Below are positions 26,880 to 35,287 of a stretch of DNA of 35,287 nucleotides, one piece after another. The stretch spans positions 1-35,287 of the forward strand of contig SORT01000017.1 in assembly GCA_004402895.1 (NCBI GenBank). Direction: 5' to 3'. The notes under the pieces were generated by a model, which did no database searches, was not told where the DNA came from, and saw only the letters and a program-made list of their open reading frames with translations. Made by a program: the position numbers and the translations under genes. How positions within the stretch are numbered: the stretch's first letter is position 1; each line of letters begins with the position of its first letter. This DNA comes from Fidelibacterota bacterium MT.SAG.3. Lineage in GTDB: Bacteria > Fidelibacterota > SORT01.

Positions 26880-28510
26880 TATGGCGCTATTTCCTGAACA
26901 GATTCCTTTTCCCGATTCAGATCACTACCTAAAGAACCTACTTTTTCAACAGTTATACCTTCATACTCATTCACTCTGACGGCTATTTCGTCAGTGATAT
27001 CATCTACACTTTCGTAGCTCATATTTTTAATTCCGAGAGCTCCGCCGAATTCTGCTATCACTTCCCAATCTTCCTTCACTCCGATAGGAGTCTGAACAAC
27101 ACCCCTCACTCTTTGCACCCTGTTTCTGTCGTTGGTCATCGTACCGTTCTTTTCATAATGAAACGTCCCGGGCAGAACAACATCGGCAAGCTTTGCTTCG
27201 TCGGAGAGATAAGCCGATTGAACTATAAGGAATTCGGATTTTTTAAGGATCTCGTTCACGCTCTCCGTCATCAGATCGTGAACACCTCCCTGCAGGAGAT
27301 ACACAATCTTTGCTGCTAAACTATCCGCGAGTCCTGAGTTCTTCAAACCGAGCATATCCAAAGCGCCTCGTCTGTTCGGGGTCTTATCGGGAGAGATCCT
27401 GAACCCGCTTTTAAATATGATTGCATCACCTTCCATCTCACCCGGATATAATGATCTGTTTCCTTCGGGGAGCGATAATCCATCAGCGATCTTCTTCAGC
27501 AGATAATTTTCCTCGTTCGTGCCGTATGCGGAACCGATAATTTCGATCTTATCCGGTGATAGCTTGCCGTTGGCTACTGTTTTATCAGCTATGAAATCAA
27601 ATACTTCAGTCCACGACACCGGTCTGAATCCATCACCTTCTTTTATCAGCGGAGATTGTAATCGCTCTAACTCGTCTGCCGCATGGTACCCTATTCTTCC
27701 GTCATCGCACATCCAATAATCGTTCACTTCTTTATTCAAACGCGGTTTAATGCGCTGAATCTTCTCTTTGGAAACTCCGACAATCAGATTGCATCCAACG
27801 GAGCAATCCATACATATTGTGTCCTCTTCCACAAGGTTCCACACGCGTGTCTTATGCAAAAAATCGTTGCTTACGAGACTACCTACAGGACAGATATCAG
27901 CTGTATTTCCCGAAAGCTTATTATCCAACGGTTGATTATCGCGTACATCTATGATCGATGAATAACCTCTGTTCCGAACCATCAACTGAGGGTCTCCGAC
28001 TATTTCCTCACAAAACCGCACACATCTCGAGCATAGAATACAGCGGTTCGGATAGATCCATACTTCAGGTCCGAGTTGCTTTTTAGGATTCACCCTCTTC
28101 TCTTCCGTAAATCTGCTGTGAGCGCTCCCATGTTCAAAGGAATAGTCCTGAAGCAGACATTCGCCCGCCTGATCGCAGACAGGACAATCGATCGGATGGT
28201 TGAGCAGAAGAAGTTCGAGCACCCTGCTTCGAGAATCTTTCACCTCTTCTGATTCTGTATTGATCACCATGTCGTACTTGCCGTCGATCTTCCGCTCTTC
28301 GGGCAGTTCGCCGATCGTCACGTTACACGAAATTTGCAGTCCGGGCATCCCCTCAATCTCAACACAGCACATTCTACAATTTCCGGCTATCGAGAGACCG
28401 GGATGATAGCAATAATGAGGAACTTCAATCCCGTTATCTAAAGCGGTTTGAAGCAGCTGCGCTCCCGGCTTCACTTCGTATTCTCTATCGTTTATTTTAA
28501 TTAACGGCAT
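26879..28510 (-). CDS. nuoG: NADH-quinone oxidoreductase subunit G (short form)
   Basis: NuoG carries iron-sulfur clusters of the electron wire. Cluster ligands are visible for N1b (Cys34, Cys45, Cys48, Cys62), N5 (His105, Cys109, Cys112, Cys118), N4 (Cys157, Cys160, Cys163, Cys207), and the off-path N7 cluster (Cys233, Cys236, Cys240, Cys268; CxxCxxxC then 27 residues then C). N7 is kept only in some bacteria such as E. coli and Thermus. The protein has 543 residues; the molybdopterin-like domain after about 220 is much shorter than in the E. coli form (about 900). The end of the chain keeps the ADVVLPGTFHYEKNGTMTN segment, so the shortening is internal and not a break. The start overlaps nuoF by 14 bases. 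Confidence 0.95.
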   Translation of the reverse strand: MPLIKINDREYEVKPGAQLLQTALDNGIEVPHYCYHPGLSIAGNCRMCCVEIEGMPGLQISCNVTIGELPEERKIDGKYDMVINTESEEVKDSRSRVLELLLLNHPIDCPVCDQAGECLLQDYSFEHGSAHSRFTEEKRVNPKKQLGPEVWIYPNRCILCSRCVRFCEEIVGDPQLMVRNRGYSSIIDVRDNQPLDNKLSGNTADICPVGSLVSNDFLHKTRVWNLVEEDTICMDCSVGCNLIVGVSKEKIQRIKPRLNKEVNDYWMCDDGRIGYHAADELERLQSPLIKEGDGFRPVSWTEVFDFIADKTVANGKLSPDKIEIIGSAYGTNEENYLLKKIADGLSLPEGNRSLYPGEMEGDAIIFKSGFRISPDKTPNRRGALDMLGLKNSGLADSLAAKIVYLLQGGVHDLMTESVNEILKKSEFLIVQSAYLSDEAKLADVVLPGTFHYEKNGTMTNDRNRVQRVRGVVQTPIGVKEDWEVIAEFGGALGIKNMSYESVDDITDEIAVRVNEYEGITVEKVGSLGSDLNREKESVQEIAP

Positions 28511-29786
28511 CTAAGCTCTTTACATTTTTCTGAATCATCGATTTTTTGTGTTCTATATAATAGTCGAATTCTTCTCTGAATTTTTCAATATAGCTTTTTA
28601 CGGGCGCAACCGCCGCATCTCCGAATGGACATATCGTCCGTTTCTCAATACTCTTGCAGATATCGAGAAGCAAGTTGATATCTCGATTCCTCCCTTTGCC
28701 GTTTGTTATTCTTCCGAGAATCGTCTTCATCCAGGGAACGCCCTCACGGCATGGCGTACATTGACCGCAAGTTTCATGAGCGTAAAACTTTGATAAATTA
28801 TAGCACGCATCCACCATATCCGTATTTTCGTCCATCACTATAATACCCGCAGAACCAAGCATACTACCCGCTGCTGCGACCGAATCGAAATCCATGTTTA
28901 TATCGATTTCGCTCTCCGTGAGGACGGGAGTTGATGAACCGCCCGGAATGACCGCCTTAAGCTTCCTGTTATGCAGTATCCCGCCGGCGTGGTCGAATAT
29001 CAGTTCTTTTAGTGGGACTCCCATTGGCAGTTCAAAGACACCCGGATTTCGCACATGCCCCGAAACACAATACAATTTGGGACCGGAACTCTTTTCCGTG
29101 CCGATCGACTTGAACCAATCCGTGCCGTTATTGATTATGTGGGGAACACAACATAATGTCTCGACATTATTTACTATGGTCGGAGAACGCAGATATCCCT
29201 CGACGGCGGGAAACGGGGGTTTGATCTTCGGATAACCTCTTTTACCTTCTAACGAAGTCAGAAGCGCCGTTTCTTCTCCGCATATATACGCTCCCGCTCC
29301 GCGTGTAACGAGAATTTCAAGATCGTATCCACTCGAAAGTATATTCTTGCCGAGTAACCCTTTTTCTTTCATCTCCTGAATTGCTTCAAGGAGCAAAACT
29401 GTTTGATTGGCGAATTCGCCGCGAATATATACAAATGCCGTATTTGCCTTTATCGCGTAAGAGGCAATGACTATCCCTTCTAACATCATGTGTGGATCTT
29501 TTTCGAGGAGAAGCCTGTCCTTGAATGTGCCGGGTTCCGATTCATCCGCATTGCAAACAAGATATTTAGGTTTGTCTACCTTAGGAACAAAACTCCACTT
29601 GAGTCCCGCAGGAAATCCTGCTCCGCCTCTTCCCCGCAATCCCGATTCCTTAACAATATCAGTAACTTCTTCGGGTGACATCTCTTTCAGCACTTTTTTC
29701 CAGGCTTCGTAGCCGCCGGACTCCATGTAGACACTTATCCGGTGAGAGTTTTCAGTTTCAATATTTTTTGTAAGTATCTTCTCCAT
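28497..29786 (-). CDS. nuoF: NADH-quinone oxidoreductase subunit F
   Basis: NuoF binds NADH and FMN and holds cluster N3, where electrons enter complex I. The 429 residues include the nucleotide-binding GLRGRGGAGFPAGLKW (49-64), CNADESEPGTFKDR, the GAGAYICGEETAL segment, and N3 ligands Cys340, Cys343, Cys346 and Cys386. ATG at 29786 is used because it overlaps the nuoE stop (TGATG); the TTG one codon upstream is less likely. Confidence 0.97.
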   Translation of the reverse strand: MEKILTKNIETENSHRISVYMESGGYEAWKKVLKEMSPEEVTDIVKESGLRGRGGAGFPAGLKWSFVPKVDKPKYLVCNADESEPGTFKDRLLLEKDPHMMLEGIVIASYAIKANTAFVYIRGEFANQTVLLLEAIQEMKEKGLLGKNILSSGYDLEILVTRGAGAYICGEETALLTSLEGKRGYPKIKPPFPAVEGYLRSPTIVNNVETLCCVPHIINNGTDWFKSIGTEKSSGPKLYCVSGHVRNPGVFELPMGVPLKELIFDHAGGILHNRKLKAVIPGGSSTPVLTESEIDINMDFDSVAAAGSMLGSAGIIVMDENTDMVDACYNLSKFYAHETCGQCTPCREGVPWMKTILGRITNGKGRNRDINLLLDICKSIEKRTICPFGDAAVAPVKSYIEKFREEFDYYIEHKKSMIQKNVKSLDAVN

Positions 29787-30259
29787 CAATCGAATTTTCC
29801 GAGGATCTTATCTATCTTCTGTTCCGTTAAATCTTCAAAATAATCGTCATTTACCTGCATCATAGGTGCCGTTCCGCAAGAAGCAAGACACTCCGCCTTC
29901 ATGAGTGTGAAACGCTTGTCACTCGTAGTTTCCCCAGCATCTATATCCAATTTTTCTTTCAAGTAGTTAAACATATCCGCTGAACCTCGCAGCGCACAAG
30001 GAAGAGTATGGCAGACCCAGATGACATTCTCACCGACGGGTTCTTTGAAATACATGGTGTAGAAACTTGCTGTATCCTCCAGCTGTTGAACAGGCAGCTC
30101 CATCTCCTTCGAGAGCGCTTCAAGCGCTTCATAAGAGATATGCCCAAATTCTCTCTGAGCCAGATGCAGCGCATTCATGACCGCTGACATCCTGTCCGGA
30201 TAAGAATCCATGAGTTTTTTAAGCTCGGCTTTGGATTCCTCTGAAAAACTTTCTGACAT
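29786..30259 (-). CDS. nuoE: NADH-quinone oxidoreductase subunit E
   Basis: NuoE is a thioredoxin-like subunit with the [2Fe-2S] cluster N1a, bound by Cys83, Cys88, Cys124 and Cys128 (VCHTLPC and AECLASCG). The 157 residues begin with the helical bundle around REFGHISYEALEALS. The start follows the nuoD stop with no gap, and the stop overlaps the nuoF start by one base. Confidence 0.97.
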   Translation of the reverse strand: MSESFSEESKAELKKLMDSYPDRMSAVMNALHLAQREFGHISYEALEALSKEMELPVQQLEDTASFYTMYFKEPVGENVIWVCHTLPCALRGSADMFNYLKEKLDIDAGETTSDKRFTLMKAECLASCGTAPMMQVNDDYFEDLTEQKIDKILGKFD

Positions 30260-31459
30260 CTATCTATCGAGCTCCCCGGCGATGATATTCAAGGAGCCTA
30301 AATTCGAGACTACATCTGAAAACATCGCTCCTTTCATCAGCTTTTTGAATATCGTATAATTTATGAATGAGGGCGGTCTGATTCTAACTCTATAGGGTTC
30401 TCTCTCTCCATTAGAGACTATATAAAATCCTAACTCTCCGTTTGGTGATTCGGTACCCATATACACTTCAGCAACAGGAGGTAGAATTCCTTTATTCTCC
30501 ATAGTTACTTCAAAATGATGTATCAATCCCTCAATGGTCGTGTATACCTCATCTTTTCCGGGCAATGTTATTTTTGAATCAGGGTCGATATTCACTTCTC
30601 CATCGGGCAGATTGGCAAGCACCTGCTTAACTATACCGACCGATTGCCTCATCTCCTCCATTCTGACCAAATACCGGTCATAGGCGTCGCCGTTTTCGCC
30701 TATAGGCACTTCAAACTCAAAATCCTCGTATGAAGAGTAGGGCATATCCTTCCTGAGATCATAGTTGATTCCCGATGCTCTTGCGACAGGTCCCGTGAGA
30801 CTGTATTTCAGTACATCTTCTTTAGATATTACGCCGATATCATAAGTCCGGTCTTGAAATATCCTGTTATGACTCAGCAGCTTTTCTATCTCGTCAATCG
30901 TCTTGGGAAATTGCTCGACCCATTTGGTAACCGCATCGGGAAAATCATCCGGCAAGTCCGCCATCAATCCGCCGACCCGCGTGTAACTTGTGGTCAAGCG
31001 CGCTCCTGTAGCCCACTCGAAAAGATCATACAACTTCTCCCGTTCACGAAAGCCGTATAGAAAAACTGTCATCGCGCCTAAATCCATTGCCGCAGTGCCG
31101 ACCGCTACAAGATGGTCTCCAATACGGGAAAGCTCTGCCATCAGAACACGGATATACTGTCCTCGCTTCGGAATCTCAATTCTGAACAGTTTTTCCGCAG
31201 CTAACGAAAACCCGATATTATTGGAGAGCGGCGAAAGGTAATTCATCCTGTCTGTTACAGTGACAAATTGGTTGTAAGACATATGTTCCGCTAATTTTTC
31301 AAAGCCGGTATGCAGAAACCCGATATGCGGCTCGACATTCAAAACCACTTCACCATCTAGCTCCATGACGATCTGCAGTGTGCCATGGGTAGCGGGATGT
31401 TGAGGACCAAAACTCAACTCAAGGGTCTCGCCTTGAAGGTCTTTCTCTACTCTCACCAA
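30260..31459 (-). CDS. nuoD: NADH-quinone oxidoreductase subunit D
   Basis: NuoD is the 49 kDa-type subunit that builds the quinone pocket with NuoB. The 399 residues show FGPQHPATHGTLQ near the N-terminus with the quinone-site His, DRMNYLSPLSNN with the quinone-site Tyr, the RGQYIRVLMAELSRIGDHL helix and the C-terminal GSLNIIAGELDR. The start is TTG at 31459 right after the nuoC stop (GTG one codon on is also possible). It is not fused to NuoC, unlike in E. coli. Confidence 0.97.
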   Translation of the reverse strand: MVRVEKDLQGETLELSFGPQHPATHGTLQIVMELDGEVVLNVEPHIGFLHTGFEKLAEHMSYNQFVTVTDRMNYLSPLSNNIGFSLAAEKLFRIEIPKRGQYIRVLMAELSRIGDHLVAVGTAAMDLGAMTVFLYGFREREKLYDLFEWATGARLTTSYTRVGGLMADLPDDFPDAVTKWVEQFPKTIDEIEKLLSHNRIFQDRTYDIGVISKEDVLKYSLTGPVARASGINYDLRKDMPYSSYEDFEFEVPIGENGDAYDRYLVRMEEMRQSVGIVKQVLANLPDGEVNIDPDSKITLPGKDEVYTTIEGLIHHFEVTMENKGILPPVAEVYMGTESPNGELGFYIVSNGEREPYRVRIRPPSFINYTIFKKLMKGAMFSDVVSNLGSLNIIAGELDR

Positions 31460-31963
31460 TTAATACCGCTCCCTATCTCTTTGAATGATCTTGAATGAGT
31501 CCCGCTCACCCCTCCCTTTAAGAGGATAATCCTTCCGTAATGGATGCCCTTCATAATCATCGGGCATTAAGATTCGTTTCAAATTCGGATGCCCTTTGAA
31601 TTTGATTCCAAAAAGATCCCACACTTCTCTTTCCAGCCATTCTGCGGAATGCCAAATTTCGGAAGCGGTATCGATCTCTTCGTCATCGGATAAAAAAGCG
31701 CGCACTATCAAATTCTGCATATTTTCCATGTTCCGTAAAATATATATAACCGCAATACGCTTTGGGGAATCGAACTCAAGAAAATCGACAGCCGTCAGGT
31801 CTGTAAGAAATTCAAATTTCATACCTGCATCGGATCGGCAATACTCAAGAACAGCCAATATCTTATCCGATTTTACGCTGATAGCGTTTTCTGATTCCAT
31901 TTCAGGACCTTCAAGAATTTCATCAGGGAATTTTGCTGCTATCTTTTCTGTGAACTCGCTCAT
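31460..31963 (-). CDS. nuoC: NADH-quinone oxidoreductase subunit C
   Basis: NuoC is the 30 kDa-type subunit of the peripheral arm. The family signature is visible as [46 protein letters not shown] at 31963 gives 167 residues and sits one base after the nuoA stop; a longer frame from 31999 would overlap nuoA by 35 bases and is rejected. nuoB, which normally lies between nuoA and nuoC, is missing. Confidence 0.95.
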   Translation of the reverse strand: MSEFTEKIAAKFPDEILEGPEMESENAISVKSDKILAVLEYCRSDAGMKFEFLTDLTAVDFLEFDSPKRIAVIYILRNMENMQNLIVRAFLSDDEEIDTASEIWHSAEWLEREVWDLFGIKFKGHPNLKRILMPDDYEGHPLRKDYPLKGRGERDSFKIIQRDRERY

Positions 31964-31964
31964 C

Positions 31965-32330
31965 TCAATCCCACTCCAATGCGCCCATTTTCCACACATA
32001 GATCAATCCGACTACAAGTATTCCGAGAAATGTAAGCATTTCAATAAATATGAATGTGCCGATATTCAGCAGTTCCTTAAAAACGATCGCCCAAGGATAC
32101 ATAAACACTACTTCTATATCAAAGATGATAAAGATGATCGCGATAATGAAAAATTTGACTGAAAATCGTATCCGGGCAAATGATGAAGGCGTCGTGCCTG
32201 ATTCATACGGTTCTAAATCTTGTTCCGAACGGCGTTTCGGCTGCAGCAGCCGTGTCAAGATCAACATTGCGGTTACTAATCCAAAGACTATGACAATAAG
32301 AAAAAAGAGTGGGAGATATTCCCCTAACAT
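31965..32330 (-). CDS. nuoA: NADH-quinone oxidoreductase subunit A
   Basis: NuoA is a small membrane subunit near the quinone chamber, with three helices in 121 residues. Conserved are the loop [46 protein letters not shown], including the [11 protein letters not shown] segment, and the [12 protein letters not shown] end. The start overlaps the stop of the thioesterase gene by one base (TGATG). Confidence 0.97.
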   Translation of the reverse strand: MLGEYLPLFFLIVIVFGLVTAMLILTRLLQPKRRSEQDLEPYESGTTPSSFARIRFSVKFFIIAIIFIIFDIEVVFMYPWAIVFKELLNIGTFIFIEMLTFLGILVVGLIYVWKMGALEWD

Positions 32331-32818
32331 CAGCTGCCGCTTTCTGAAATCAGTTCACTGCGCGTTTTCATTCTGATTTCTCGTCTTTTAATTGCCGCTT
32401 CATATCTTCTTTTTTCTGTATCGGTTTCAGGAATCAGGGCAGGAATTTTTGTGGGTTTGCCGTTTTCGTCGAGCGCCACGAAAGTGAGATAAGCAGAACT
32501 CGTATGAAACCTTTCACCTGTCAGCGGGTTTTCTGACTCGACCCTTACGCCAATTTCCATAGAAGTATTGTGAACATAGTTCACAGAGGCTCTTAGAATG
32601 ATCATATTACCTAATTGGACAGGGTGTAGGAAATCAAGCGAGTCCACAGATGCGGTTACGACGGGTTTTCTGCAATGGCGCAATCCACTCATCGCTGCGG
32701 CGATGTCGATAAGGTGCATGACCTTACCGCCATGCATATTTCCATGATTATTCGCATCGTTCGGCTGAACCAGTTCCATCATTTGGATCTGCGAATTTGA
32801 AACTGTTTTACCTTCCAA
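32330..32818 (-). CDS. Acyl-CoA thioesterase, hotdog fold (YciA-like)
   Basis: Proteins of this family cleave acyl-CoA to free acid and CoA. The 162 residues carry the hotdog signature NNHGNMHGGKVMHLIDIAAAMSGLRHC with Asn24 and Asp38 at catalytic positions, and the strands VTASVDSLDFLHPVQLG and SSAYLTFVALDENGKPTKIP. The start is TTG at 32818 with AGGA 8 bases upstream. It is the first gene after the promoter at 32907-32935 and overlaps nuoA, so it heads the complex I operon. The substrate range is not predictable, and why it leads this operon is unclear. Confidence 0.9.
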   Translation of the reverse strand: MEGKTVSNSQIQMMELVQPNDANNHGNMHGGKVMHLIDIAAAMSGLRHCRKPVVTASVDSLDFLHPVQLGNMIILRASVNYVHNTSMEIGVRVESENPLTGERFHTSSAYLTFVALDENGKPTKIPALIPETDTEKRRYEAAIKRREIRMKTRSELISESGS

Positions 32819-32906
32819 TTTTATATCCTGACACTAATATCAGTCCTCTCACTCCCGAATAATTCCCCCTCAAATCTAACTTGGAATCACAATTCAAGAA
32901 GGAAAA

Positions 32907-32935
32907 AATATAGACAAGAACGGCTTAAATTTCAA
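32907..32935 (-). promoter_or_regulatory. Sigma70-type promoter for the thioesterase-nuo-nhaD-cobO operon
   Basis: On the minus strand TTGAAA (32930-32935) and TATATT (32907-32912) are 17 bases apart. Transcription should start near 32900, leaving about 80 bases before the thioesterase start. The site lies in the 166-base gap after nuoN2; no convincing terminator for the upstream unit was seen there. Confidence 0.65.
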
Positions 32936-32984
32936 AGGATATTTTTTATAGAGGAATAGGAAAATTATCCCGTGCTTCAAGATT

Positions 32985-34472
32985 TTAATGGGTTATAAGA
33001 ATCTTCAAAGAAGCATGTGCGAAATCGGAGAGCGGCGCCCAATAGAGACCTAATATAAGTACCGGAAATGCGAGCATACCTATTACCGCTACAGGAGTTT
33101 TAATGATAGGCATTTCTGAATCCACAGCCTCTCCTCTTACGAACATTGCTCTTAATACTCGTGCGTAATAATAAAGCGACACGACACTATTCAATGCGCC
33201 TATTATTGCCAAAGGATAGTATGCCGAACCACCCTTTATGAGTGCGGCAAAGAGATAAAATTTTCCTATAAATCCGACTGTCGGCGGTATTCCTGCAAGA
33301 GAGAACATAAATATCCCCATGCATACTGCCAAAAACGGCGCCTTATATACAAGTCCGTTATAACCGTCAATCTCCTCTGATCCGAACCGGTCGGCTACAT
33401 TCAGAACAACAAAAAATGCTCCGAGGTTCATCAAATAATATGCGCTGAGGTAAAACATCATGGCGAACAGACCGTCCTGCGTCAGCACTACTATACCCAT
33501 AAGAACGTATCCGGCATGAGCAATACTCGAGTATGCCAACAGACGTTTGATGTTGTCCTGTTTTAATGCCACTAAATTCCCAAGTGTCATGGTTATAGCA
33601 GAGATCCACATCATTATCTCCGGCCAAGCCAATTGTTCGAGCGCACCCCAACTCGCCATGTTAACATTATCCTGCGAGACAAACGCCGTGTTGAGAAATC
33701 GGATCAACAGAGCGAAACCGGCAGCTTTGGGTCCAACGGATAAGAACGCCGTGAATGCTGTGGGCGCACCCTCGTAAACATCAGGCGCCCAAAAATGAAA
33801 CGGAACAGACGCTATTTTATAACCAAACCCTGCAAGGATCATCAAAAACGAAACGAGAACCGTGAGATTTCCTGAATTATTTTGCGATAGTATCCGGCCT
33901 ATCTCAGATATATCTAATGTGCCCGTTAGTCCGTATAACAGTGAGAAACCGTAGAGCATAATTCCTGAAGAGACGCCGCCGTAGATAACATATTTAAGGG
34001 CTGCTTCACTGCCTCGCTTCGAGTCTTTGAGATAGCCCGAAACAATGTAGGATGTAACACTCACCAATTCAAATGCAATGTAGACCAACAGGAGGTTGGT
34101 CGCGGAGACAAGCAGAAACATTCCGAGAGTGATCAGAAGAACGAACGTATTGAATTCGCCATGGAATTTTCCCTTCATCTCTAAAGAAGTTGACGAGATA
34201 ATTACCGTAAAAAACGCCGTCAGTACAAAGAGAAATTTAAAGAAGAAAGAGAATGGATCATGCGCCACCATCCCTAAAAAGAGGCTTGTTTCAACATTCG
34301 AGTATGAAGAAAGAAGCATTACCAGCGTAAAAACCAATCCGGCAGCCGCTACATATACAGTATAACTCGATTCTTCCTTTTTTAAGAACAGATCATAGAT
34401 GATCAAAACCAAGATCGTCAGAGTCAGCGTTAACTCAGGAATGAAATAATTTAGGCTGCTGATATTATCCAA
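32985..34472 (-). CDS. nuoN: NADH-quinone oxidoreductase subunit N, second copy
   Basis: A second antiporter-like NuoN of 495 residues and about 14 helices. Conserved segments include LVYIAFELVSVTSYIVSGYL, EAALKYVIYGGVSSGIMLYG, SVPFHFWAPDVYEGAPTAFTAFLSVGPKAAGFAL and LLAYSSIAHAGYVLMG. It resembles the copy at 18079-19524 in motifs but differs widely elsewhere, so it is a paralogue and not a recent duplicate. The TTG start has GAGAG 7 bases before it and lies 14 bases after nuoM2. It closes a second complex I cluster whose other genes are outside the window. Confidence 0.94.
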   Translation of the reverse strand: MDNISSLNYFIPELTLTLTILVLIIYDLFLKKEESSYTVYVAAAGLVFTLVMLLSSYSNVETSLFLGMVAHDPFSFFFKFLFVLTAFFTVIISSTSLEMKGKFHGEFNTFVLLITLGMFLLVSATNLLLVYIAFELVSVTSYIVSGYLKDSKRGSEAALKYVIYGGVSSGIMLYGFSLLYGLTGTLDISEIGRILSQNNSGNLTVLVSFLMILAGFGYKIASVPFHFWAPDVYEGAPTAFTAFLSVGPKAAGFALLIRFLNTAFVSQDNVNMASWGALEQLAWPEIMMWISAITMTLGNLVALKQDNIKRLLAYSSIAHAGYVLMGIVVLTQDGLFAMMFYLSAYYLMNLGAFFVVLNVADRFGSEEIDGYNGLVYKAPFLAVCMGIFMFSLAGIPPTVGFIGKFYLFAALIKGGSAYYPLAIIGALNSVVSLYYYARVLRAMFVRGEAVDSEMPIIKTPVAVIGMLAFPVLILGLYWAPLSDFAHASLKILITH

Positions 34473-34486
34473 TTATAAACTCTCTA

Positions 34487-35287
34487 TTACTGCAATGCAG
34501 TAATAGCTCCTGACTTAACCATCTCGATAATACCGTTCATCGTTTCAGACATCATTCCGAGAATCGGCATCGGGTAGAATCCGAGAATTATGGTTATGAT
34601 CGCAAGCGGAACAATGGTAAATAATTCCCGTCCGTTTATTTCTGATAATCCCGCCCACTTCTCGTTAAGCTTGCCGAGAAAAATCTTTTGATATGCCCAT
34701 AAGAAATATGCCGCATTTAAGACTATTCCCAGAACTGCCAGTCCTGTCAGCCATCTGAAGGTAGACGAACTGTGTTCCGCTCCGAATCCTCCGATCAGGG
34801 TCAGAGCCTCGCTTATGAAGCCCGAAAATCCGGGAAGTCCCAGTCCTGCAAAGAATGCTAACGCAACCATACCACCGTAAATTGGCATCCTGACCGCCAA
34901 TCCGCCAAAGCCGTTCACATCCCTGATATGAGCTCTGTCATATATTACTCCCACCAACAGGAAGAGCATTGCCGAGATAGTACCGTGGTTGAACATTTGA
35001 AGAACCGCTCCGTTCATTCCGGCAGAAGTAAGGGCAGCCATTCCGAGTAGGCAGAAACCCATATGGCTGATGCTTGAGTAAGCAACCAGCTTTTTCAAAT
35101 CAGTTTGCGCAAGCGCGCAAAGCGCGCCGTAAATAATATTAATTACTCCCAACACGCCCAACGGAACCGCAAACCATAAGGTCGCATCAGGCAGCACCGG
35201 AAAATTGATCCGGAGAATTCCGTAGATACCCATTTTCAATAATACTCCCGCAAGAATAACGCTTACGGCAGTCGGCGCTTCCACATG
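34487..35287 (-). CDS. nuoM: NADH-quinone oxidoreductase subunit M, second copy (partial, 5' end outside window)
   Basis: The frame runs off the window end, so only the last 266 residues are present. It begins in HVEAPTAVSVILAGVLLKMG and continues with LVAYSSISHMGFCLLG, QMFNHGTISAMLFLLVGVIYDR and GLGLPGFSGFISEALTLIGGF, all typical of NuoM. It is clearly distinct from the copy at 21575-23119. nuoN2 follows after 14 bases. Confidence 0.95.
   Translation of the reverse strand, partial: HVEAPTAVSVILAGVLLKMGIYGILRINFPVLPDATLWFAVPLGVLGVINIIYGALCALAQTDLKKLVAYSSISHMGFCLLGMAALTSAGMNGAVLQMFNHGTISAMLFLLVGVIYDRAHIRDVNGFGGLAVRMPIYGGMVALAFFAGLGLPGFSGFISEALTLIGGFGAEHSSSTFRWLTGLAVLGIVLNAAYFLWAYQKIFLGKLNEKWAGLSEINGRELFTIVPLAIITIILGFYPMPILGMMSETMNGIIEMVKSGAITALQ

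Noticed and set aside
31964-31999. Upstream extension of nuoC (12 extra codons)
   Set aside because: It would overlap nuoA by 35 bases, while the ATG at 31963 sits one base after the nuoA stop and gives the usual NuoC length.
31596-32162. Plus-strand open frame of 188 codons opposite nuoC and nuoA
   Set aside because: Both opposite-strand genes are certain; the frame is shadow sequence without family resemblance.

Overview
All 33 protein genes in this window lie on the minus strand, so transcription runs from high to low coordinates. The packing is tight, with many 1-4 base overlaps. The content is that of a respiring, free-living bacterium: proton-pumping NADH dehydrogenase (complex I) genes, isoprenoid synthesis by the DXP route, vitamin B6, molybdenum cofactor, cobalamin adenosylation and a B12-dependent mutase. 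Moderate base composition, frequent TTG starts, and an NhaD antiporter gene inside the complex I operon (an arrangement I recall from Rhodothermus marinus) suggest a Gram-negative of the FCB group, such as a Marinimicrobia or Rhodothermota relative. This placement is inference. No RNA genes, CRISPR arrays or insertion sequences were found.

Layout in transcription order. (1) 35287-32985: the end of a second complex I cluster, nuoM2 (cut by the window edge) and nuoN2. (2) 32935-17521: a promoter, then a thioesterase gene, nuoA-C-D-E-F-G-H-J-K-L-M, nhaD, an unknown gene, nuoN and cobO in one run of about 15 kb. nuoB and nuoI are absent. (3) 17479-12649: moaB, moeA and a 951-residue flavin/iron-sulfur dehydrogenase, with a promoter in front and a probable terminator behind. 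(4) 12629-9928: nrnA, dcd and moaA behind a near-consensus promoter. (5) 9865-2932: ispH, pdxS, pdxT and dxs, then a three-gene set (AMIN/TPR membrane protein, small acidic coiled-coil protein, MinD/FlhG-like ATPase). (6) 2826-1: an acyl-CoA mutase large subunit and a YbdK-type carboxylate-amine ligase cut by the window start.

The points most worth attention: the mutase carries the Phe/Gln substrate-pocket pair of isobutyryl-CoA mutase rather than the Tyr/Arg pair of methylmalonyl-CoA mutase; the nuoM-nhaD-X-nuoN arrangement has an undescribed protein X that looks internally duplicated; the main nuo operon lacks exactly the two subunits (B and I) that pass electrons to quinone while a second nuo cluster lies beside it; and the AMIN/TPR, coiled-coil and MinD-like trio looks like an unnamed envelope-spanning module.

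Four good sigma70-type promoters (17-18 base spacers, all with TATATT as -10) head transcription units 2, 3, 4 and 5.
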